Of a stretch of 64,000 nt of DNA, positions 54,742 to 64,000 are shown piece after piece. This stretch comes from Conus ventricosus (taxonomy: Eukaryota; Mollusca; Gastropoda; Neogastropoda; Conidae). Location: contig CM031604.1 in NCBI GenBank assembly GCA_018398815.1, forward strand, positions 49,258,710-49,322,709. The letters are read 5' to 3'. Position numbers and translations under genes: made by a program. Each line of letters opens with the position of its first letter. The first letter of the stretch is position 1. Below the pieces are notes generated by a model. It was not told the DNA's origin. It ran no database searches and was given only the letters and a program-made list of their open reading frames with translations.

Positions 54742-56390
54742 ACTTCTTCAAATTCTCCAATTCTTTATTTCTTCTTGTTTTATGTTCGAATGAAAACGAT
54801 TTGCATTTTACACCAAGCACCGTTGCCTGCATGAAGGCTTTCGTCTGAACCTCCTTGATATTGTAAAACATCAACACGTACAGTAACGGAGCGAACACAC
54901 TTCACTGAACTGATGTTGATGACTTCCTAACTCTTTCTAACTGCGTTCCCTACGGAGCCTCTGCATGTAAGGTACGTGCAGTGGGGAAAAGAAAACCAGG
55001 TACAAACGACTGGTTTGACAGGGAGGCAATTGTAAGGAAATTCAAACACACAGAAAGATTACAATTAACTGACAAGAGAGGACGAGAGGAAAATGTGGTC
55101 GCACCAGACTAGAAAAAGTAAAAGATTCATTTGATTAAAGACTAAAGCGTGTTGTTCGACTTTACGAGCGACTGACAGAAAATCGCGAGTATATTTTCAG
55201 ATTTCTATTCAACGATGGCATAAGTATTGCTGTGGTGTTTGTAATTCCTTGGGCAAGGCAGCTTATTCAGCCGGGCAATAAACGTTTACAAGGTCTTTCT
55301 CCAATGACCAAATATCAGACAGCGAAGTAGAACAAAGCATCTACACGTTGAAAACGGTAACAGTACAAGCCCAGCGAATCATGAGGCTTTTGGTTCTTTT
55401 TAATTTCTTTTCAATCCTTTGAACAAACGGTTCCAGTGTGAAAATTTCCAGCTCAGCGATCAAAATCTGTCAGGATACCGTTACATCATAACATTATTTA
55501 TCAATAAATTAAGCAATGTTCGTGACGCAATTCTGTCCACCTCTTCAAAGGCAGCTTTCAATAATTTTCTAAATTCTCTGGGCCTTTTTGTTGACTTTCG
55601 GAAGGCCTTTTTATTTTGGCGGCAGTTTGAGATGGATAGAGAGTTAGACAGGCAGACAGACGGACTGACGGACGGACGGACGGACAACCAGGTAGACAGC
55701 CAGCCAGCTAGCATTTCGTGTAATAGGGCCTATGTAGATTTGTTATAATGGTAACGCTCTGAGAAGCCGTTCACTACATCGTATACAGATTTACATCTTG
55801 TATGTGGCACTGCGATTCCTTTTTTTTTTTTTTTTTTTTTTTTCAAATTAAGGAGTAAAGGTAAGCAGAACCCCTGTCATCAGAAGCCTTGCCAAATTTA
55901 TTGAATAAAATAAATTAGTCATAATTATAGAAGTTAATCTTTTATGATAAGTTCGTATAACTATTCATGTTATTGTTTTCTGTTTATCGTGCACGTTTTC
56001 TAGAGAACTCACTTTGGTCGTCTGAAATGTACGTGTTTGTATGTTCATTTTATGTTGCATGAGGTTTCCGTTAGATGTACATCTTTTAACCTGGTTTTAT
56101 TCGAATTTCAACAAAAGAAACTTAAGCGAGTCCGCCAAACAGTCCTTCCAATGAGACTATAAACCGAGGTTCCGTGTGTGAACGCACGCATAACATCTTG
56201 CACACACGTGAAATCCCATCGCCAACTTTCGGAAGAGTAGGCCAGTTTGGCCGTTGGTATGGATGACACGTTACACATAGCATGCACCCTGCGTGAGAAA
56301 TGGAAAGAATGAAGGAAGTAAGGAAATTGAGTGAACGATATTGAACGACATTGACTGGATGACACGGGAAACGACTGAATGAAGCGCCAG
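54742..56390. other. Right flank of the Polinton without a gene
   Basis: It begins ACTTC, the repeated flank. It contains a GACG/GACA-type simple repeat (about 55645-55700) and a T run (about 55819-55842). Open frames here are short and show no recognisable domain. Confidence 0.6.
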
Positions 56391-56523
56391 CTGGCAGCTC
56401 TTCAGTCGGCACTACCCAGGTAGGCAGCCCGTTGTGCAAACGAGTGTTGATTGTAAAGCGCTTAGAGCTTGGTCTCTAGCCGAGAATAGGCGCTATAAAA
56501 GTATTCATTATTATTATTATAAA
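56391..56523 (+). mobile_element. 3' tail of a LINE or SINE
   Basis: TTGTAAAGCGCTTAGAGC, then GGCGCTATAAAAGTATTC and an ATT trinucleotide run ending about 56523, is the 3' signature of several non-LTR retroelement families. No coding part is attached, so it is a SINE or a strongly 5'-truncated LINE. The left edge is approximate. Confidence 0.55.
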
Positions 56524-57279
56524 CAACAGGGTTAAATAAATCACAAGAGCCTTTACTGTTCGCTCCCTTATTTAACACTTCCTTTCATTTGAACCGAATC
56601 GAGGTTACGCAAATACTCTTTGTCCTTGTAATTGTCTATTTTCAAGATCGACAAGGCTGTGCTAGTCTTGAATAAATAACTTGTATTTTGTTCATTTCTC
56701 TAGTTGTTGATGCTGTGTAGATGTGTCCGGTACGGGGTGAATAGGCAAGCTTGGAACATCCTTGGGGGAAGGGGGGTCTCCTCGTTTGTTGTGTGTGCTC
56801 CGTTATTCAAATATATCTGCTAAGCCATGTCGTAAAGCAGCAATCGTTTGGAATTAAGGTCGTTTATTTCCATCATCATGGGAGTTATTCCACGTGTTTA
56901 TTACTGTTTACTGTTCGCTGCTTCCTTTAAAGATCTCCTTTGTCCGTCGAACTCAGCAGCTCCTTTTTCTTTTTCTTTAAGTTTTGTTGAAGTTTCTGCC
57001 TACAGCCAACTCATTTGAGACCTACGACAGTAGATCTGTTCAGTTTCTAAAGAAGTAACTGAGGGCGGAAAATGAAGCAAAATTTAGTTACTGGCAAGGA
57101 CACAGGCAAACAGGTGCATTTCGACCTCTTGGGCCTTCTGGCGAAAACGAGTAACATTTAAGACAGTGAAAACGAAGAAAAAGAAACCCCTTAGCTTCTC
57201 CTGTTCGCCTCACGATCAAATCGGCCACCGGACTCAGACAACGCCACCCAGGAGGACATCATGGGAGAGGAATAGTAGG
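56524..57279. other. Non-coding stretch, nothing recognised
   Basis: No gene, repeat or RNA is identified. Short homopolymers only. Confidence 0.5.
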
Positions 57280-58440
57280 TTCATATCCGGAACCTGCCAA
57301 AAATGCATAAATTATCAGACGTGATGTACGTATGAAAAGTCCATTTTCTCTATTTTATTGTTCAAAAGCTGCGTAAATAAAAATTTCTTTATAATATTAA
57401 TTATTTCACAACTTTAATGCAAGAATAAAGACTAAGTAATATGTATTATTTTGGGTTCTTTGTATATTTTTAACATTTCCTTGATAAATATTAAATGTAC
57501 TGATTCAAATGACGGTATAAGAATAAATATTTAATTTGTATCAAGGGAACTAACTTTTGTTAACTCACATGCCAAACCATATGTCGACGTTCCGCACGAA
57601 CTGATATATATGGTAATCAAATAATTGGATCAAGAAAACTAATTAAATGCTATAATTCAACATCCAGTTATCAAAACAGACTTCTTGAGACAGGTAAGGT
57701 ACAAGTGTATTGTAGCAGTGGTTGAACTAGGTGTACGCCATTCGATTGTCATGGTGGCAACCTAATCAAAGGACGTCACTTTTCCATGCGAATCGCCAGT
57801 TTCACTCGCGCTTGTAGGCCCCTGTTGTCTTTCCCCTTTGCAACCGCATCTCCCAATCAAACCCCACCTCCTTACGTTCTCGTCTTTTCCATGATTATGA
57901 TTGATTTATATATAATTCTGTGTATTACAAGTGTAAGATAGTGTTTCGTTTTGCTTTGTTTTAAATGTGTTACATATGTCAATGTTTTACGAGGGTTTTG
58001 TTGTTGTAAACGCAAGCCCCTTCACAGAGAGAGAGAGCGCGAAGATAACATTCTTTTATATACAGAACAATAGATATGCAACTGATACGCTGCTTTTTTA
58101 ATCCAGTCCTCGCCCTGGGTAGGAACTGCAATATGCAGGCAAATGAAATGATGTGTGAACAAAAAAAAATCATGCAGTTGTAATGAAATATGAAATCAAA
58201 AGAAAAGAAAACTGAGGGGGAAAGGAGAGGAGTAGGGCATATAGAAATGTACTCAAATGGACAACAATTAGTATGTACAAAACATGCAATAAAAACAGAC
58301 TACATAGAGACGGGAAAAACAAAGCCACCGCAACACAAACCCTCCCTAGAGACCTTTTTTTTTCTTTTACGCGTTTGTCCATTAGAAATGTTCCCATCCT
58401 CCCCCAGCTTCTAAGCGCCCCCCTTGCTGGACGTGCAGGT
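57280..58440. repeat. Diverged direct repeat, unit 1
   Basis: This stretch has a collinear diverged counterpart at about 58510-60520. Shared landmarks are ATCAAGGGAACTAACTTT, TTCAACATCCAGTTATCAAA, CAACCTAATCAAAGGACGTC, CCGCATCTCCCAATCAAAC and ACGGGAAAA near the end. No coding frame is supported. It could be a tandem segmental duplication or two copies of an unknown dispersed repeat. Confidence 0.65.
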
Positions 58441-59193
58441 CACTGGATAAGTCGCAGAGTGGTAGCCTAGCGCCGATAGCCTAGTATTTGTTCGTAATTT
58501 ATCCCAGTTTTTAGGTTCATACCGCAACCTGTCAAAATCAGGTCTAAATTAGCATTCGTTAAGCCATTGTTGTAAAAATACACATATAATTATATGCAGT
58601 GTTAATCTTAAAGTTGTCGGTTTAGAATTTATAATATATTATGGTCTTTATACTTATTGTTCAAAAGCTGCTTAAATAAAATGTCTTTTATGAATATGTA
58701 TTCATTTCACAAACCTTAAATGTAAGGGGTAGTATATATACAGTATGCATATTTTTTTGTTGTAAATTTGTTTTAAATTACTGATTGACAAATGGTATAC
58801 ATATTGATTCAAATGAGGAGTAGAAATAAATATTTATTATATATCAAGGGAACTAACTTTGTTAACGCTTCTGCGTACGCAGGTTGGTACTCCTGCGACA
58901 CTGCTTGTATAGACAGGCATGGAGTTTTGTGTGTATGACCGTTATGTTTTTATCCCCCATTAAGGCAGCCATACTCCACTCGGGAAAATACTATAATTCA
59001 ACATCCAGTTATCAAAACAACTTCTCGAGGACAGATTAGGTACAAGTGTGTCTAGCAGTAGTTGGACTTAAGCGTACACCAATGAATTGTCACTGTGGCA
59101 ACCTAATCAAAGGACGTCACTTTGCCATGCGAATCGCCAGTTTCACTCGCAGCAAATAAAATTGGAAATGAAATGAGGCAGGGAACAGTAAAC

Positions 59194-59483
59194 AATAAAC
59201 AAGTGGGGTAACTTTTGCTCCCATAAGAAAACCTAACAGAGAGTAACTTTTATTCAAGAATGGCACAGCCTTTTAAACTTGAATAAAGTCAGACAACTAC
59301 ATAGACGAACAATCTAATAGTGGGAGAAAAAAAAAAAGGCAGGCCAACAACTGAACTGTAGGGACAATCTTGAGCCTACGTATTTGTCTGACTTTATTCA
59401 AGTTTAAAAGGCTGTGCCAGTCTTGAATAAAAGTTACTCTCTGTTAGGTTTTCTTATGGGAGCAAATTACCCCACTTGTTTAT
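59194..59483. repeat. Foldback (long inverted repeat) inside unit 2
   Basis: Arms of about 103 bp (59194-59296) and 90 bp (59394-59483) are inverted and near-identical. The left arm contains AACAGAGAGTAACTTTTATT and the right arm its complement. The 97-bp loop includes an A run. It interrupts the collinearity of the two direct-repeat units, so it behaves like a foldback or MITE-type insertion. No target duplication was established. Confidence 0.7.
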
Positions 59484-59689
59484 CGCTGAAAATAGTTGAG
59501 TTTTACGTCCTCATAGCGAAAGCTTTCAGGGACATGTCTTTCATCGGTTTCACTCGCGCTTGTGGGCCCCTTTTATCTTTCCCCTTTGCACCCGCATCTC
59601 CCAATCAAACCCCAACCTCCTTATATTACGTCCTCGTCTTTTCCATGATTATGATTGATTTACATCCTCCTGTGCATAGCAATGGAAGA

Positions 59690-60070
59690 TAGTGTTTGCT
59701 TTGTTTAAATGTATTACATCTTTCAGTGTTTTACGAGGGGGGGGGGGGGGGGGGGGGGTTGTGGGTGGGGGGGGTGTTTGTTTTTTTGTTTTTGTTTTTG
59801 TGTTTTTTTTAAACCGCAACCCCTTCGAAGAGAGAGCAGGGAGAGAAGATAAGATCTTTATATACGAGAATAATCGATGTGCAGTGTTTGCTTTGTTTTA
59901 AATGTATTACATCTTTCAGTGTTTTTACGAGGGGGGGGGGGGGGGGGGGGGGGTTGTGGGGGGGGGTGTTTGTTTGTTTTTGTTTTTGTGTTTTTTAAAC
60001 GCAAACCCCTTCGAAGAGAGAGCGGGAGAGAGAAGATAAGATCTTTATATACGAGAATAATCGATGTGCA
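59690..60070. repeat. Tandem duplication of about 188 bp with poly-G runs
   Basis: Two adjacent copies each run GTGTTTGCTTTGTTT, then TTACGAGGG with about 20 G, a T/G tract, CCCCTTCGAAGAGAGAGC, and ACGAGAATAATCGATGTGCA. The corresponding place in unit 1 (about 57945-58075) has one copy and only three G. The duplication and G expansion are therefore recent. Confidence 0.8.
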
Positions 60071-60520
60071 CTGATGCGCTTTTTATTTTTTTTTTTTTTT
60101 AACATCCAGTCCTCACCCTGTAGTAGGAAATGCAATATACAATAAAATGAAATGATGTATGACAAAAAAAAAAGGTTTTACAATCGTAATTGAATATCAA
60201 AAGAAAACAAAAGAAAGAAAAAAATGAGGGGAGAGATGAGGAGTAGGGTGTGGGGCATAAGAAGTACTAAAATGGACAACAATTAGCATGTATAAAACAG
60301 ACAATTAAAATGAATATGACAAAGTTTACACAAAAATGTGGAGAGAGAGAGAGAGAGAGAGCGAGAGGAGAGAGATAGAGAGAGAGAGAGAGAGTGGAGA
60401 GAGGAGAGAGATGAGAGAGGTAAGCAGATGCAGACAGAGACCCAAAGCCAAAGTTACCGTTAAAACAGACTACATACAGACGGGAAAATAAACCACAGCA
60501 ACACAAACACTCCGGTGAGA

Positions 60521-60967
60521 CTTTCTAATCACTGACATGTGTGATCATGAAACATAGTTCAAATATGAGACAAAACATTGATTATCAAACGCAGCGAACA
60601 CCGACGTAATAATGATAATCACCATCACCACAACAATGATCATACATATGCAAAACACTGGTCATACAAAAATTATGTAGAATCAGTGGAAACACGGGGG
60701 ATGGGGGGGGGGGAGGAGGTTGGTTAGGGGGGAGGCCCAAATATCATAACATTTCTCTAGCACGGGGTTCACGCCTTACACCCAACCACAAATATATTAC
60801 TACAGTAACTAACAAATTCCTAATCTACAAATATGCCTTCACTTATTTTTCAAGTATCAGTACAAAAACTAAAATCCTGTAACGTTCATCATACAACAAA
60901 TACTTATAATAGAAAACTCACATTCACTACATTGAAAAGGCCCAGACAGCTATAAGTTAGGTTGTAC

Positions 60968-60999
<32 letters not shown>

Positions 61000-61028
61000 A
61001 CACACAACACACACACACACAGCATTGA
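60521..61028. other. Non-coding spacer with poly-C
   Basis: No gene. It contains G-rich (about 60700-60735) and poly-C (60969-60999, 31 C) tracts followed by a CA repeat next to the LINE 3' end. Confidence 0.7.
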
Positions 61029-62545
61029 CTAATTATGAGAAAATAGGTGGGTTTTAAGTTTAGACTTGAAAGAAGAGATAGAATCTGAATGTCTGAGAGA
61101 GTCTGGCAGTCTGTTCCACGTCGCTGGAGCTTGAAAAGAGAAAGATCTTTCACCAGTAGTAGTCCTGAAGCGAGTCATTCGTAGAAGGCGGCCGTCAGCA
61201 CAGGAGCGTAGTTGTCGAGAGGGGGTGTAGATTTTAGGGAGATCTGAGAGATAAGAAGGTCCATTTTCAAAGAGAGCAGAGAAAGTGAGAGTTGAGATTT
61301 TGTACGAGATACGGTTTGAGACAGATAGCCAGTGAATGGAGTGAAGTAGAGGCGAAATGTGATCATATTTTCCTGCTCTACAGACGACTCGGGCTGCATG
61401 ATTTTGGATTCGCTGTAATCTTTCTATCAGATATTTTGGAAGGCCGGCCAAAAGTGAGTTGCAGTAATCTATTCTAGATAAGACAAAGGCAAAATGAGAG
61501 TTTTTGTAGCATCTGTAGAGAGAAGGTGACGTACGGAGCTGATTCTTCTTAGTTCTAAATAAGCAATCTTGCAAATATTTGAAACCTGTTTCTCAAAGGA
61601 GAGGGATTGGTCAAGAATGACCCCTAGACTGCGGACAGAGGTGGCGACAGAGACAGTACAGTCATTGATAATCACAGTTGAAGGCAGAGAAGGATGGTTA
61701 GGCTGTTTTGTCACGAACATGAGTTCCGTCTTGTCGTCGTTTAGTTGTAGTTTGTTGGTTGTCATCCAGTCCTTCAGGTCTGCAATGCAGCCCCGCGTTC
61801 GAGAAATCAGTGAGTCAATTTCAGCAATGGGAGCCGACTGATGAAGCTGAGTATCGTCAGCAAAGCTCTCATGCGATATGGCGTGACCACTGATGACGTC
61901 AGACACAGGACTAGCATACAGCACAAAAAGGACTGGCCCCAGTACAGAACCCTGAGGCACACCGTACCTAAGAGGAGAACTGTCTGAGTATCTGCCCTGT
62001 ACACACACTGTCTGAGTCCGCCCAGTCAAGTAAGAGATAATCCAGTCGACAGCTGTGTCTTTGAATCCAAAGGAAGTTTGAAGCCTTGAGAACAAAATAT
62101 TATGATCGATCGTGTCAAATGCTGCGGAGAGGTCTAACATCGCTAATAAGGAAACATTCCCATCGTCAAGCCCGCAGAGGAGGTCATTGACTATACGGAG
62201 GAGTGCTGTCTCACAACTATGGCCTTGTCTGTAAGCAGATTGATGAGGATTCAAAAGGTGATTCTTTTCGAGATGTTCTAGAATTTGTTCCAAAAACGAT
62301 TCTTCTCCAATAATTTTGAAAGAAATGACAAATTTGATACAGGCCGATAATTCTTTAATACATTTTTATCTAACGAAGGTTTCTTGATCAATGGACGTAC
62401 CACTGCGGACCGGAAGATTTCAGGAACGTGACCAGAGGACAAAGAGGTATTGATAACATGAGTAAGATGGGGTAGGACGTCATCAATGCACTGAAAGAGC
62501 AAGTTAGTGGGAATGGCATCAAGTTCACATTGATTTAGGGCTGCA
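61029..62545 (-). mobile_element. 5'-truncated LINE (L2/CR1-like) with RT domain
   Basis: The minus strand encodes the RT and C-terminal region of a non-LTR retrotransposon, in three overlapping frames (62278-62502, 61469-62293, 61029-61574) joined by single-base shifts. Motifs: VVRPLIKKPSLDKNVLKNYR, HQSAYRQGHSCETALLRI, AMLDLSAAFDTIDHNIL (catalytic Asp), YGVPQGSVLGPVLFVLY, FADDTQL (catalytic DD), and the C-terminal PATWNRLPDSLR then FKSKLKTHLF. These are typical of the L2/CR1/Rex1 group. The endonuclease and first ORF are missing, as in ordinary 5' truncation. No target duplication was identified. Frameshifts suggest an inactive copy. Confidence 0.88.

Positions 62546-64000
<1,455 letters not shown>

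Larger units (their letters stand above)
58510..60520. repeat. Diverged direct repeat, unit 2, enlarged by insertions
   Basis: The second copy of the unit above, expanded by a foldback-containing insertion (about 59153-59545), an internal tandem duplication with G runs (59690-60070) and a GA microsatellite (about 60340-60418). Confidence 0.65.

Noticed and set aside
55419..55748. A 109-codon frame in the right flank
   Set aside because: Its tail is a GACG/GACA simple repeat translation, and no domain or conservation evidence is visible.
57280..60520. An LTR retrotransposon with the direct repeats as LTRs
   Set aside because: The units are nearly adjacent with no internal coding region, no TG...CA ends and no primer-binding site seen.

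Overview
The window is eukaryotic nuclear DNA, most likely from a marine invertebrate. A mollusc is plausible, but nothing here proves it. The signs are long dinucleotide microsatellites, minisatellites, a tRNA-headed SINE, a Penelope-like element (PLE), an L2/CR1-type LINE and a Polinton/Maverick (adintovirus-like) element. I see no convincing host protein-coding gene.

The scaffold has three contigs separated by N gaps at 13670-14669 and 43408-43507. The end of contig 1 (1-13669) repeats the interior of contig 2 (about 16344-30150). The end of contig 2 (about 34336-43340) repeats the start of contig 3 (43508 to about 52570). Order is kept and differences are mostly small indels, so these look like uncollapsed overlaps or haplotigs, not real duplications. 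I call the copies A (contig 1), B (contig 2) and C (contig 3). B carries many indel errors; C is cleanest.

Layout once the duplication is discounted: a minisatellite of about 15 bp units (1-3502 / 16344-20163); a flank with a long SINE flanked by target duplications (4182-5040 / 20846-21703); a 32-bp minisatellite; a flank with a perfect 24-bp hairpin and a hammerhead-like motif; then the Polinton (23482-54741 in B plus C). After removing the duplicate and the nested PLE, the Polinton is about 17 kb with terminal inverted repeats (TIRs) of about 1.46 kb. Downstream (54742-64000) lie a LINE/SINE-type 3' tail, a diverged 1-2 kb direct duplication, a foldback sequence, microsatellites and a 5'-truncated LINE.

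Polinton order, left to right: TIR with a gene for a 169-aa protein; two small ORFs; protein-primed family B DNA polymerase (+); an AT-rich iterated array; small membrane proteins (+ and -); a conserved small-protein cluster (+); retrovirus-type integrase (+); a glycine-rich hydrophobic protein, an unknown protein and an FtsK/HerA-type packaging ATPase (all -); major capsid protein (-); a coiled-coil/membrane protein (+) split by the PLE; a 360-aa conserved protein (-); a penton-like minor capsid candidate (+); and the right TIR with a second copy of the 169-aa gene. Replication, integration, packaging and capsid modules are all present, as expected of an endogenous virus-like transposon. I could not find an adenain-type protease. 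Most reading frames in A and B are broken. The capsid, 360-aa and penton frames in C are open over what is assembled; the capsid's C-terminus is lost to the gap.

The observations I rate highest are: a TIR-encoded protein inside a nested terminal-repeat structure; an A-rich leader abutting the ATG of nearly every Polinton gene; hammerhead-like folds in the PLE pseudo-LTRs and in the Polinton's flank; and a clean PLE insertion with a 16-bp target duplication.
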